DNA of 64,000 nt from Enterococcus caccae ATCC BAA-1240 (GTDB lineage Bacteria > Bacillota > Bacilli > Lactobacillales > Enterococcaceae): positions 248,001 through 312,000 of the forward strand of contig NZ_KE136473.1 in NCBI RefSeq assembly GCF_000407145.1, in the 5' to 3' direction. Of this stretch, positions 1 to 8,380 are shown piece after piece. The position numbers were made by a program, and so were the translations under genes. Under the pieces are notes generated by a model. It ran no database searches and was not told the DNA's origin. It saw only the letters and a program-made list of their open reading frames with translations. Position 1 is the stretch's first letter; each line of letters opens with the position of its first letter.

Positions 1-1
1 T

Positions 2-556
2 CATATTTATTCTGCATTAGAATTAACTCCTTATGAAGATGTCAAAGTCGTGATATTAGGACAAGATCCTTATCATGGGCCTAATCAAGCTCATGGGTTG
101 AGTTTTTCTGTGCAGCCAGGCGTGAGAACACCGCCGTCTTTGATGAACATTTACAAAGAACTTCAAGCTGATTTAGGGTATTCACCAGTTTCACACGGTT
201 TTTTAGAGAGCTGGGCAAAACAAGGCGTTCTTTTATTAAACACTGTTTTAACTGTTCGTAACGGACAAGCCTATTCTCATAGAGGGCAAGGGTGGGAACA
301 ATTAACTGATGCGATTATTAAAAAACTGAACGAACGTGATAAGCCAATTGTATTTATTCTATGGGGCAAACCAGCGCAAGAAAAAATCAAAATGATCGAT
401 ACGAGCAAACATATTATTATAAAATCCCCACACCCAAGTCCTTTAGCTGCTCACCGTGGTTTTTTTGGATCGAAGCCATTCTCAAAAACGAACCAAGCTT
501 TGGAACAATTGGGAGAGACGCCAATCAACTGGCAGTTACCTGATACAGTGTCATAA
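2..556 (+). CDS. ung: Uracil-DNA glycosylase, 5'-truncated by window edge
   Basis: Family 1 uracil-DNA glycosylase, which removes uracil from DNA as the first step of base-excision repair. The reading frame is open from base 2, so the start codon lies outside the window and about 184 C-terminal residues are present. The water-activating motif GQDPYHGP lies just inside the frame, and the DNA-intercalation motif [13 protein letters not shown] is near the C-terminus. Both match the family well. It is followed by pta, as in E. faecalis. The identification is secure; only the N-terminus is missing. Confidence 0.96.
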   Translation, partial: HIYSALELTPYEDVKVVILGQDPYHGPNQAHGLSFSVQPGVRTPPSLMNIYKELQADLGYSPVSHGFLESWAKQGVLLLNTVLTVRNGQAYSHRGQGWEQLTDAIIKKLNERDKPIVFILWGKPAQEKIKMIDTSKHIIIKSPHPSPLAAHRGFFGSKPFSKTNQALEQLGETPINWQLPDTVS

Positions 557-709
557 AACAGGACGTTCTGTTATAGTGCAGTGGGGTGAGTTTGTGAAAA
601 GAATATCAGAATCAGCATTTTTTCCACTAATACAGCTAGAAATAACTGTTATTTTCTTGAAGAATGGTGTATGATAAGTTTGTATAAATAATCAGTTGGA
701 GGGTATATC

Positions 710-1690
710 GTGGAATTATTCGATAGCTTAAAATTTAAAGTCATTCGCCGTAACATCAAAATTGTTTTTCCAGAAGCAACAGATCCTCGTATTTTAGGGG
801 CTGCAGCTCGCTTGAAAGCAGAAGAATTAATGGAACCGATCTTGATTGGGAAACAAGAAGCCATTGTGGAAGCGGCTCATGCTCGCGGAATCAAGGCATC
901 TAACTTTACGATCATCGATCCAGATAATTATGATGGATGGGAAGAAATGGTTACAGCGTTTGTTGAACGTCGTAATGGTAAAGTCACTGAAGAAGATGCA
1001 CGCAAGATTTTGAAAGATGTCAACTATTTTGGAACAATGTTAACTTACATGGGACTTGCTGATGGTATGGTCAGTGGTGCGATCCACTCAACTGGAGACA
1101 CTGTTCGTCCAGCCTTACAAATCATCAAAACAAAACCAGGTGTTAGCCGTACAAGTGGTGCAATGATCATGGTTCGTGGCCGTGACCAAGAAAAATACAT
1201 CTTTGCAGATTGCGCAATTAATGTAAATCCAACAGCCCAAGAGTTAGCTGAGATTGCCGTTGATAGTGCTAAAACAGCTGAATTATTCGATATCGAGCCA
1301 AAAGTTGCAATGATGAGCTTTTCTACAAAAGGTTCTGCGAAAGCACCTGAAGTTGATAAAGTCGTTGAAGCAACAAAAATCGCGAAAAGCTTAGCGCCTG
1401 AACTTGAAATCGACGGCGAATTACAATTTGATGCTTCATATGTAGCGTCAGTTGCACAATTAAAAGCACCAAATTCACCTGTTGCAGGACAAGCGACAGT
1501 CTTTGTTTTCCCAGAATTACAATCAGGAAATATTGGCTACAAAATTGCACAACGTTTAGGTAACTTTGAAGCGATTGGTCCAATCTTACAAGGATTGAAC
1601 AAACCAGTATCTGATTTATCTCGTGGAGCAAATGAAGAAGATATTTACAAATTATCTATTATTACTGCTGCACAAACATTAATGAACTAA
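710..1690 (+). CDS. pta: Phosphate acetyltransferase
   Basis: Interconverts acetyl-CoA and acetyl phosphate in the acetate/ATP-forming branch of fermentation, in the cytoplasm. At 326 residues it has the usual length of the short Gram-positive Pta. The frame shows the family's FPEATDPRIL N-terminus, SGAIHSTGDTVRPALQI and a C-terminal PVSDLSRG. The start is a GTG at 710, chosen because a TTGGAGGG ribosome site lies 6-9 bases upstream and the protein begins at the expected N-terminus. Monocistronic, with its own terminator at 1701-1754. Confidence 0.96.
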   Translation: MELFDSLKFKVIRRNIKIVFPEATDPRILGAAARLKAEELMEPILIGKQEAIVEAAHARGIKASNFTIIDPDNYDGWEEMVTAFVERRNGKVTEEDARKILKDVNYFGTMLTYMGLADGMVSGAIHSTGDTVRPALQIIKTKPGVSRTSGAMIMVRGRDQEKYIFADCAINVNPTAQELAEIAVDSAKTAELFDIEPKVAMMSFSTKGSAKAPEVDKVVEATKIAKSLAPELEIDGELQFDASYVASVAQLKAPNSPVAGQATVFVFPELQSGNIGYKIAQRLGNFEAIGPILQGLNKPVSDLSRGANEEDIYKLSIITAAQTLMN

Positions 1691-1700
1691 TGAATACTAT

Positions 1701-1754
1701 AGAGAACTAAAACAAAACGTTCAGCGTTGTGTCTTAGTTCTCTAGTTTTTTTTG
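1701..1754 (+). terminator. Rho-independent terminator of pta
   Basis: The 10-base arms AGAGAACTAA (1701-1710) and TTAGTTCTCT (1734-1743) are perfect complements. They are followed a few bases later by a run of eight T. It lies directly after the pta stop codon. Confidence 0.9.
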
Positions 1755-1815
1755 CAAAAATTCGGTATACTACACTACATAGAAACATGAACCGTTTAAA
1801 TAGGCAGGTGAAAAA

Positions 1816-2289
1816 ATGGAGATTAGGATCAACAATCCAGAAGAAACAGAAACAATAGCAAAGATCATCGGATCAGTCGCTGACCCAGGAGATACGATTA
1901 TTCTTTCTGGCGATTTAGGTGCAGGGAAAACTACGATGACTAAAGGGATTGCATTAGGTTTAGGTATCGATCAAATGATTAAAAGTCCGACGTATACTAT
2001 CATTCGTGAGTATCAACAAGGACGTTTGCCACTGTATCATATGGATGTCTACCGTATTGAAAATGGAGCAGATGATCTTGGTTTAGATGAGTATTTTGAA
2101 GGTGATGGTCTATCTGTTGTTGAATGGGGAAAATTATTAGGAGAGTTTTTACCAGCTGACTATGTAGATATCACGATTGAAAAAGATCCAGAAGACATGG
2201 AAAAAAGAAAACTACGGATTCAAGCATTTGGGAAAAAATCAGAACAATTTTTAAGCCGTATTCAGCAAAAAATGGAGGAATCTGTATGA
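1816..2289 (+). CDS. tsaE: tRNA threonylcarbamoyladenosine biosynthesis ATPase TsaE
   Basis: The small ATPase of the TsaB-TsaD-TsaE complex that makes the t6A37 modification on ANN-decoding tRNAs. At 157 residues it has the normal family length. A P-loop SGDLGAGKTT is at residues 31-40. SPTYTIIREY and the HMDVYRIE and VVEWG motifs follow in the standard order. GCAGGTGAAAAA supplies a ribosome site before the ATG. Its stop overlaps the start of the downstream acetyltransferase (ATGA), implying translational coupling. Confidence 0.95.
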   Translation: MEIRINNPEETETIAKIIGSVADPGDTIILSGDLGAGKTTMTKGIALGLGIDQMIKSPTYTIIREYQQGRLPLYHMDVYRIENGADDLGLDEYFEGDGLSVVEWGKLLGEFLPADYVDITIEKDPEDMEKRKLRIQAFGKKSEQFLSRIQQKMEESV

Positions 2290-2807
2290 CAGAGGTTGAA
2301 TTTACAATTCGGGAAGCTATTCCAGATGACGCAGCAGAGATTTTACATGCATTAAAAGTTATTGGCAGTGAGACACCTTATCTCGTGATGGATGAAAAGG
2401 GAATGGAAATGACTCCCATTGAGATGAGTGAGAACTTAGCAAATCTTTATGAATCACCGAACAACGTGTTGATGGTTGCTTTAGCAGATGGCAAAGTCAT
2501 TGGTACGGCTTCTGTCAAAGCGTCTTCAAAAAAGCGAATGGAGCATATTGGAGAAATTGGGATCAGTATCTTAAAAGACTTTTGGGGCTTTGGTTTAGGA
2601 AGTTTGATGATGGATGAGCTGATTTTATGGGCGAAGGAAAGCGAAGTGATTCGCCGTTTAGAATTAACAGTTCAGCATCGAAATCAGCGTGCGGTACACG
2701 TTTATGAAAAAATTGGGTTTAAAACAGAAGCAATCATGCCGCGAGGAGCGAAAACGGACGATGGTGAATTTTTAGATGTTCACTTAATGAGTATGATGAT
2801 CGATTGA
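2286..2807 (+). CDS. GNAT-family N-acetyltransferase
   Basis: A 173-residue Gcn5-related acetyltransferase that transfers acetyl from acetyl-CoA to an amine; the substrate is unknown. The acetyl-CoA loop is recognisable as ISILKDFWGFGLGSLMMDEL (motif A), followed by the motif B region NQRAVHVYEKIGFKTEA. It overlaps tsaE by four bases, so the two are an operon. A tRNA or ribosomal-protein substrate would suit the tsaE neighbour, but nothing in the sequence shows this. It ends before the terminator at 2815-2856. Confidence 0.85.
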   Translation: MTEVEFTIREAIPDDAAEILHALKVIGSETPYLVMDEKGMEMTPIEMSENLANLYESPNNVLMVALADGKVIGTASVKASSKKRMEHIGEIGISILKDFWGFGLGSLMMDELILWAKESEVIRRLELTVQHRNQRAVHVYEKIGFKTEAIMPRGAKTDDGEFLDVHLMSMMID

Positions 2808-2814
2808 GATAAAT

Positions 2815-2856
2815 AAAGCGTTGGACAGATAAAGAATCGTGTTCAATGCTTTTTTA
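2815..2856 (+). terminator. Terminator of the tsaE operon
   Basis: The arm AAAGCGTTGGACA (2815-2827) pairs with TGTTCAATGCTTT (2840-2852) through two G-T pairs and is followed by a T run. It is placed right after the acetyltransferase gene. Confidence 0.8.
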
Positions 2857-2940
2857 GTTACACTACGTTACCTAGATGTCACAAGTTACCTCTTCTTTCA
2901 TCGTGTAACTACTTTCGTTTTTTCTATATATTGTTTTCTT

Positions 2941-2954
2941 CGTAAGCGCTATAC
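2941..2954 (+). promoter_or_regulatory. Candidate cre (CcpA) site upstream of the GH4 gene
   Basis: CGTAAGCGCTATAC matches the catabolite-responsive-element consensus at 12 of 14 positions. It overlaps a TATACT -10-like hexamer (2950-2955), 35 bases before the ATG. This suggests repression of this beta-glucoside gene by CcpA when preferred sugars are present. It is inferred from sequence only. Confidence 0.5.
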
Positions 2955-2989
2955 TGAGGTCAGATAAAACGCTTAAGGAGCTGAACGAA

Positions 2990-4309
2990 ATGTCAAAAGG
3001 AATTAAAATCGTTACGATCGGTGGAGGATCAAGTTACACACCAGAATTAGTAGAAGGATTTATTAAACGTTATGACGAATTGCCTGTGCGTGAATTATGG
3101 CTGGTTGATATTGAAGCAGGAAAAGAAAAATTAGAAATCGTTGGGGCTATGGCAAAACGGATGGTCAAAGCAGCTGGTGTAGATTGCGAAGTTCATTTAA
3201 CATTGGATCGTCGTGAAGCACTGAAAGATGCTGATTTTGTTACAACACAGTTACGTGTAGGATTATTAGATGCTCGTATTTTAGATGAACGTATCCCTTT
3301 AAGCCATGGGTTGATCGGTCAAGAAACAAATGGGGCCGGTGGCATTTTCAAAGCGTTAAGAACTGTTCCAGTGATTTTAGATATCGTTGAAGACATGAAA
3401 GAATTATGTCCAAATGCTTGGTTGATCAACTTTACAAACCCAGCGGGAATGGTAACGGAAGCTGTTTTACGTTACGGAAATTGGGATAAAGTTGTTGGCT
3501 TATGTAATATTCCAGTCAATGCGGTCTTTGAAGAAGCTGAATTATTAGGTGAAAAAAATAGTGACTTGTTCTTCCAGTTTGCTGGGATCAATCATTTACA
3601 TTGGCATACGATCACAGATAAAAATGGTAAAGACCGCACAGATGAGCTAATCAAAGTGATGTATGGACAAGACGATGCCAAATCAATCGTAGCAAATATC
3701 AAAGATAATAACCTAATTTGGGAACAAGTTGAAAATCTACACATGGTTCCTTGTCCGTACCACAATTATTACTACTATACAGATAAAATGTTAGCTGAAG
3801 AATTGGAAGACTTTAAAAACAATGGCACACGTGCCGAAAAAGTGAAAGAAATCGAGCATGAATTGTTTGAACTATATAAAGATCCAAATCTAGACTATAA
3901 ACCAAAACAATTAGCAGAACGTGGTGGCGCTCGTTATAGTGATGCAGCGTGTGAAATCATCAACTCTATCCATAACGATAAGCGTACAACGATGACAGTT
4001 AGCACTAGAAACAACGGTACGATTACTGATTTACCAGCTGAAAGTGCAGTAGAAGTAACATGTACGATCACTGGAAAAGGTCCAGTCCCTTATAACTTTG
4101 GTAGCTTTAAACCACAAGAACGTGGTTTACTACAAGTGATGAAATCAATGGAAGAATTAACGATCGAAGCAGCTGTTACAGGAGATTATGGTACGTTGCT
4201 ACAAGCATTTACGATGAATCCACTGATCACTAGTGGTGATGTTGCTAAAGAAGTCATGGATGAATTATTAGAAGCACATAAACAATATTTACCTGCATTC
4301 TTTAAATAA
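2990..4309 (+). CDS. 6-phospho-beta-glucosidase, glycoside hydrolase family 4
   Basis: An NAD+- and Mn2+-dependent GH4 enzyme that hydrolyses phosphorylated beta-glucosides such as cellobiose-6-phosphate after PTS uptake. At 439 residues it has normal family length. The N-terminal Rossmann motif GGGSSYTPELVEGF, the NFTNPAGMVTEA motif, a metal-ligand cysteine (about residue 172 in GLCNIPV) and histidine (about 202 in GINHLHW) are all present. GCTTAAGGAGCTG is the ribosome site. No PTS genes flank it. A convergent RpiR-type regulator follows and a cre-like site precedes it. Exact substrate specificity within the LicH/CelF group cannot be read from sequence. Confidence 0.93.
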   Translation: MSKGIKIVTIGGGSSYTPELVEGFIKRYDELPVRELWLVDIEAGKEKLEIVGAMAKRMVKAAGVDCEVHLTLDRREALKDADFVTTQLRVGLLDARILDERIPLSHGLIGQETNGAGGIFKALRTVPVILDIVEDMKELCPNAWLINFTNPAGMVTEAVLRYGNWDKVVGLCNIPVNAVFEEAELLGEKNSDLFFQFAGINHLHWHTITDKNGKDRTDELIKVMYGQDDAKSIVANIKDNNLIWEQVENLHMVPCPYHNYYYYTDKMLAEELEDFKNNGTRAEKVKEIEHELFELYKDPNLDYKPKQLAERGGARYSDAACEIINSIHNDKRTTMTVSTRNNGTITDLPAESAVEVTCTITGKGPVPYNFGSFKPQERGLLQVMKSMEELTIEAAVTGDYGTLLQAFTMNPLITSGDVAKEVMDELLEAHKQYLPAFFK

Positions 4310-4314
4310 ACTAA

Positions 4315-4358
4315 AAAAGCAAGACTGCTCAATTTTATGAGTGGTCTTGCTTTTGTTT
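4315..4358. terminator. Bidirectional terminator between GH4 gene and RpiR gene
   Basis: A 16-bp stem (4315-4330 with 4339-4354) has an 8-base loop. It has an A run on the left and T-rich sequence on the right, so it can serve both converging genes. The last codons of the RpiR gene lie inside it. Confidence 0.85.
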
Positions 4359-5096
4359 TTGCACTTCTTTTGCTAAATACTCAACTGTATAAAGCGCGGG
4401 AACTTGGGAAGTAATATCACTATCACCAATTCTTTCAGTTGAAATGTAATAGGGAATATTTACATCAGAAAGAGCCGCAATCGGAGATTTTTCACTATTC
4501 GTGATCGAAATGATCGAGCTGTCGTTCGTAATAAAATGATTCAGATAATTAATAATCGCTTCATTTTCTCCACTGACGGAAAGAGCGATCACACAAACAT
4601 TTTTCGCCATACTTTTATTAAAAAAGTTGACTGGATGATTGATCGGATCTTCAATGTGAAAGGCCATACTGAAAATAGATGAAAAATACAGCGCACCATA
4701 TTCAGCGATAATATTTGATGATCCTGTCCCAATAAACAAAACAAGATCTTTTTCGGACAACAATTTCGCCGCAGCTTGAATTCGTTCTTGATAAAAAGTT
4801 TCGGTCGATCGTTGGATAAAATTAGTAAAAGATGTTTCATCTACAGCATGGGTGGTTACGGGTTCAGCCAATGATTTTCGATATAAATTCAATTTAATTT
4901 TAAATTCAGAAAATCCTTCACAACCAAACTTGCGGCAAAAGCGTAAAATACTAGCGGTACTGCTATGTGTTTCTTTGGCTAATTCGCGAATTCTCATATA
5001 CACGACTTCATCGATATGAGAGGCAATATATTTATAAATTTCTAAATCGATGGGACTCAAATCTGGACTGTGATCTAAAAATAACAAGATATCCAC
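4335..5096 (-). CDS. MurR/RpiR-family transcriptional regulator
   Basis: A 253-residue phosphosugar-sensing regulator. The N-terminal helix-turn-helix (about residues 1-75) includes RIRELAKETHSSTASILRFCRKFG. The C-terminal SIS domain (from about residue 105) contains the sugar-phosphate loop DLVLFIGTGSSNIIAEY and VIALSVSGENEAIINYL. It is convergent with the GH4 6-phospho-glucosidase gene, so control of that gene is a reasonable inference that the sequence does not prove. The stop codon lies within the shared terminator. Confidence 0.88.
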   Translation of the reverse strand: MDILLFLDHSPDLSPIDLEIYKYIASHIDEVVYMRIRELAKETHSSTASILRFCRKFGCEGFSEFKIKLNLYRKSLAEPVTTHAVDETSFTNFIQRSTETFYQERIQAAAKLLSEKDLVLFIGTGSSNIIAEYGALYFSSIFSMAFHIEDPINHPVNFFNKSMAKNVCVIALSVSGENEAIINYLNHFITNDSSIISITNSEKSPIAALSDVNIPYYISTERIGDSDITSQVPALYTVEYLAKEVQKQKQDHS

Positions 5097-5127
5097 TACT
5101 TTCTTTGTTGAATAAATTAATAGTTGG

Positions 5128-5922
5128 CTAGCTATGGAAAAATGAAATAAGTAATTGGTTGATTAATTCTGGTGCTTCTAAATTAGCTAAATGTGCAGCA
5201 TTAGGAATAACCATTTTTTCAGAATGAACAATAGTTTGATTAAAAAACTCCGAAATGTTTTGAAAATCAGGAACATCATTTTCTCCAATAATCACTAAAA
5301 CTGGAAGTTTAAGTTGACTAAGTCGATCAGGTATGGGAGGCATTGATGCCTCTTCCTCAACGGAAAATGGCGGTTCCGGTCTTGTAAAAGCTGCCATTTG
5401 CATATCAATTACCAGCTTTTTGAGTTTAGGATCAAGAGACTCTGGATTACGATCTCGAAGGATCCATGTTTGGTAATTTAATTCTGCTGCTTGTTCAAAA
5501 CGTTTTTGTGCTAATAATTGTTCTTCTTTTTCATCATATTCTTGTAATTCTTGTGAGAAATCCCATGTGCCGATAGCAGAAGATTGTAAAGCTAAACGTA
5601 AACATCGCTCGGGATGTTCTAACACAAAATTTAAAGCAATTTTTCCTCCAAATGAAGCAGCAAGGATATGTGTTTGATTAATGGATAAGTGCGTTAAAAG
5701 CTTATTAATAAGCTTTGTATAGGAAAAAGTGCCTCCAGTAAACGAACTTTGTCCAAAACCTGGTAAATCAAATCGAGTGACGTGAAATTGTTTAGCTAAT
5801 GAATGGAACTCGTTTTCCCACATACGAGAATCGGCAATCCCTGCATGGATCAACAAAATATGTGGTCCATGTCCTTTCGATTCAAAATAAATAGTCGCAC
5901 CAGAAACGTTTAAAAAAGGCAT
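5128..5922 (-). CDS. Alpha/beta-hydrolase fold protein
   Basis: A 264-residue cytoplasmic hydrolase with the nucleophile elbow AASFGG (Ser90), oxyanion region LLIHAGIADSRMWE, an acid in GENDVPDF and a catalytic histidine in PNAAHLANLEAP. The complete triad suggests an active esterase, lipase or C-C hydrolase; the substrate is not recognisable. A GGAGGAATC ribosome site precedes the ATG. Upstream on the same strand are two acetyltransferase genes, the nearer one broken, so these may form a small accessory operon. Confidence 0.82.
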   Translation of the reverse strand: MPFLNVSGATIYFESKGHGPHILLIHAGIADSRMWENEFHSLAKQFHVTRFDLPGFGQSSFTGGTFSYTKLINKLLTHLSINQTHILAASFGGKIALNFVLEHPERCLRLALQSSAIGTWDFSQELQEYDEKEEQLLAQKRFEQAAELNYQTWILRDRNPESLDPKLKKLVIDMQMAAFTRPEPPFSVEEEASMPPIPDRLSQLKLPVLVIIGENDVPDFQNISEFFNQTIVHSEKMVIPNAAHLANLEAPELINQLLISFFHS

Positions 5923-5940
5923 ATGATTCCTCCAATATTG

Positions 5941-6462
5941 TTAGTTTAAATCAAGGCTATAAACAAAATGTCGGACTGGTCGTCCAGAATAATCTTTATC
6001 AAATTGTTTGATTATAGTCATTCCATTTTTTTCTGCAACTTTTCGAGAAGCAAGATTTGTATCTCGAATGAATGAACAAATTTTTTCTGCTTTTAATTTG
6101 TCTTTAGCATAAGCTATGCATAGTTGGCTAGCGGAACTTGCATAGCCTTGATTCCAGTATCGATTGTTCACTAAATACCCGATTTCTAAGAACGATTCAT
6201 CTTCGACATCAGAATAGACAATCCCGCATTGACCGATAAAGTCTTTACTTTTTTGATCGATGATAGCCCATAGACCAAATCCGTGTTCTTGATAACTTTT
6301 CAAATTCCAGCTCAATCAATTGTTTACTTTTTCTTCTGTAAAAGCTGTTTCATAAGCATACATTGTTTTTTCATCTTGGAGAATCAAACATAGATCCTCA
6401 AAATCCTCAGACGTGAATTCTCTTAAATAGAGCTGTTCATTTTCGATTATTTTTTTAGTCAA
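5941..6462 (-). pseudogene. GNAT acetyltransferase (RimJ/RimL type) broken by an in-frame TGA
   Basis: On the minus strand a TTG start at 6462 with an AAAGGAAG ribosome site opens a GNAT frame (MTKKIIENEQLYLREFTSED). It runs to a TGA at 6318-6316 and continues in the same frame to 5941. Across the stop the protein reads KVNN-stop-LSWNLKSYQ, where relatives usually carry tryptophan. One TGG-to-TGA change therefore explains the break. The downstream part holds the acetyl-CoA motif NQGYASSASQLCIAYA and EKICSFIRDTNLASRKVAEK. Without the stop it would be about 173 residues. A sequencing error or a very recent mutation are alternatives. Confidence 0.75.
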
Positions 6463-6482
6463 TGTAGATTTCTTCCTTTTTA

Positions 6483-6956
6483 TCAAACTTCTAACTTCAT
6501 ATTCATGACGAATAGCGGTCCAAATTCTCCTTGGATAATTTTCTCTAAACGCTCAAAACCTGTTTTCTCATAAAGTGTTTGGGCAGCAATGTTCTTTTGG
6601 TTTACTGCAAGAATGATTTCATTAGTATCTGGGAAATTTGATCGGATGTAATCGGGTAGCGCTTTTAGTACTGCTTTTGCGTAGCCATGCCCTTGATATC
6701 GCTTATCTGTAGAGAAGGTTCTGAGTAAAATAGCTTGCTCATTTGTTGTATATAAAGCAACATCTTTTTTTTCATCTAAAACAAAAAAATTTGTTAATTG
6801 TTTGTTTTCTATCCCTAAAATTGGATGGATAAAAGGGTTTGTTTGGGAAATTTGGATGGGCATCTCAGGAGTTCCTGTATAGAGTAATTGTTCATCATTT
6901 AATTGATAGTGCTGGATCATTGCTGAAAAATCAGCGGTATACCGTTGTAAGAGCAT
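6483..6956 (-). CDS. GNAT-family N-acetyltransferase
   Basis: A 157-residue acetyltransferase. The acetyl-CoA pyrophosphate loop is RYQGHGYAKAVLKALPDYI and the motif B region is NQKNIAAQTLYEKTGFERL. The N-terminal 60 residues (MLLQRYTADFSAMIQHYQLN) are divergent and do not indicate a substrate. An AAAGGATG ribosome site precedes the ATG. It lies upstream of the broken GNAT gene on the same strand, separated by only 20 bases, and is probably cotranscribed with it and with the hydrolase. Confidence 0.82.
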   Translation of the reverse strand: MLLQRYTADFSAMIQHYQLNDEQLLYTGTPEMPIQISQTNPFIHPILGIENKQLTNFFVLDEKKDVALYTTNEQAILLRTFSTDKRYQGHGYAKAVLKALPDYIRSNFPDTNEIILAVNQKNIAAQTLYEKTGFERLEKIIQGEFGPLFVMNMKLEV

Positions 6957-7157
6957 ATTTTACACATCCTTTCATACATATTTTTCCTGCATCAAAACAG
7001 GAAGAGCTTCTATTATTTTACCACAGTAACTGGTTAAGACTGTAAAAAATAAGGTTGAAGAGTTCAAATAGTGACAGAAAAATAAAAGGAAGTTGGGATA
7101 ATGTCAACAGAAATCTGGGAGTTTGCACTCACTATTTCCACGTATACTAAGTCCATC

Positions 7158-7180
7158 AAGTAATAACTGCTGTATTACTT
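7158..7180. promoter_or_regulatory. Inverted repeat upstream of the tail operon
   Basis: AAGTAATA and TATTACTT are perfect 8-base complements around a 7-base spacer, 28 bases before the first tail-operon gene. It could be an operator or an RNA hairpin. No convincing -35/-10 pair can be assigned around it. Confidence 0.3.
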
Positions 7181-7208
7181 CGATAATCATAGTCGCCCGA
7201 GACTTTAA

Positions 7209-7427
7209 ATGAGAGGAGATGTCAAATCGAAATTGAACGGTGTTTATTTGGATAGTAACCGGCATTTAACTTTTGAGCAGCAAGATAAGGCAATCAAAAA
7301 ACAGTTGAAAGTTATCGAAAAGCTGCAAAAAAGGGTAAAAACAGAACAACAACGAAAAAATCAGCTTGCATCTCAATTAAAAGAATTAACACAGCAGCAA
7401 AACACTAAGGAGGAAATGAACAGATGA
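7209..7427 (+). CDS. Small coiled-coil protein, first gene of the tail operon
   Basis: A 72-residue charged protein predicted to be a single long coiled coil (KQLKVIEKLQKRVKTEQQRK and following). I do not recognise the family. The ATG at 7209 has no clear ribosome site, so the start is uncertain. Its stop overlaps the start of the major tail protein gene (ATGA) and its last codons contain the strong AAGGAGG used by that gene. This ties the two together translationally. It could be a remnant of a longer phage gene. Confidence 0.55.
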   Translation: MRGDVKSKLNGVYLDSNRHLTFEQQDKAIKKQLKVIEKLQKRVKTEQQRKNQLASQLKELTQQQNTKEEMNR

Positions 7428-7933
7428 CAGCATTAAGCGGAGTAGATGTAGTTTGGCGTTTTCGTTTAGCCGAAGACGAAGGAAATGAAAGTGCGTGGGG
7501 ACTAGCCTACAGTACAGAAAATGGTTATTCAAAATCGAAAGAAAGTGAATCGACTGTTACGAAAGACGGGAGTGTTGTAACGCCAGGAGCAACTGAAACA
7601 ACAGTAACGGCTACAACATTATACAAAATCGGTTCAACTCAAATCGATAAATTAGAAACAGCGATGGATGAAAATAAACGTGTCCAAATTTGGCGCATCA
7701 ATACCAAAGAAATTGGTACAGGAAACAATGAAGGAAAATATAAAGCAAAATATTTTGAAGGTTTCTTTACATCATTTGAAGAAACGGATTCAGCAGAAAA
7801 TAAAGTTGAGTACTCTTTAGAATGGGCAATCGAAGGCGCTGGGAAGAATGGTTTTGCAGCATTAGAATTGGATACTTCTGAAGGCGGCGATTATGAATTT
7901 AAAGACACTGTAAAAGTTGAAACGAAAGCATAA
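7424..7933 (+). CDS. Phage major tail (tube) protein, TP901-1 type
   Basis: A 169-residue structural protein that should polymerise into the tube of a long non-contractile tail. The sequence (MTALSGVDVVWRFRLAEDEG, then a TVTATTLYKIGSTQIDKLET segment and a C-terminal GAGKNGFAALELD) resembles the TP901-1 and Listeria monocin (LmaA-like) tail tube family. A strong AAGGAGGAAATGAAC ribosome site precedes it. A hairpin terminator directly follows, as often seen after highly expressed tube genes. It is the first clear structural gene; no head-tail connector genes precede it. Confidence 0.82.
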   Translation: MTALSGVDVVWRFRLAEDEGNESAWGLAYSTENGYSKSKESESTVTKDGSVVTPGATETTVTATTLYKIGSTQIDKLETAMDENKRVQIWRINTKEIGTGNNEGKYKAKYFEGFFTSFEETDSAENKVEYSLEWAIEGAGKNGFAALELDTSEGGDYEFKDTVKVETKA

Positions 7934-7956
7934 TCATCCCAGACTTAAATACTTGA

Positions 7957-7986
7957 AAGAGGTTAGATTCTAGCCTCTTTTATATA
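7957..7986 (+). terminator. Hairpin terminator or attenuator after the tail tube gene
   Basis: AAGAGGTTAG (7957-7966) pairs with CTAGCCTCTT (7970-7979), with a 3-base loop and a T-rich tail. Partial termination here would raise tube-protein mRNA relative to the downstream tail genes. Confidence 0.65.
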
Positions 7987-8038
7987 GTTTATTGTAGCGA
8001 GACAATTATTGTAGTTTTAAAAATTAGGAGGAAATGAC

Positions 8039-8380
8039 ATGGAATTATCAATGAATGAAAAAAACTTTGACTGTAAATTCGGGTATGGATTTCTAAAAGA
8101 AATCAACAAACGGTACTCAGTAGAACGCGGCGGCATGCAATTAAAACTAGGAGTTGGGGCAATCGTTTCAAATCTCCTTTTATCAGATGTAGATACGCTT
8201 TTTGAAGTTTTGTTGATTGCAAATATGACAGAGAAACCTCGAATGACAGTCAAATTTTTAGAAGATTATGTTGAACAAAAAGGGACAAAAGATTTATTTG
8301 AAGAAGTGATCGATGAGCTAAAAAAGTCGGAATATACCGGAATGATGACCAGCAAGATGTTAGAAGAAGCACAAGCGTAA
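8039..8380 (+). CDS. Tail assembly chaperone, short form (gpG-like)
   Basis: A 113-residue protein in the position of phage tail assembly chaperones, between the tube and the tape measure genes. Its start follows TTAGGAGGAAATGAC. The frame contains a canonical slippery heptamer at 8320-8326, close to its end. Slippage by -1 there fuses it to the next frame, giving the long gpGT-like form. Chaperones of this kind coat the tape measure protein while the tube assembles. Family assignment rests on position, size and the frameshift signal. Confidence 0.75.
   Translation: MELSMNEKNFDCKFGYGFLKEINKRYSVERGGMQLKLGVGAIVSNLLLSDVDTLFEVLLIANMTEKPRMTVKFLEDYVEQKGTKDLFEEVIDELKKSEYTGMMTSKMLEEAQA
8320..8326 (+). 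other. Programmed -1 ribosomal frameshift site (A AAA AAG)
   Basis: In the chaperone frame the codons read CTA AAA AAG, which makes the heptamer A-AAA-AAG, one of the most efficient bacterial -1 slip sites. The -1 frame is open from 8317 to 8721, so the slip lies inside the overlap of the two frames (8317-8380). A -1 frameshift between tail chaperone genes is a conserved feature of long-tailed phages. Confidence 0.8.

Noticed and set aside
1323-1631. 102-codon frame opposite pta
   Set aside because: Shadow of a well-identified gene on the other strand.
7101-7163. A 20-codon frame with AAAAGGAAG upstream, before the tail operon
   Set aside because: Too short, composition not protein-like, and it may be a fragment; nothing supports it as a gene.
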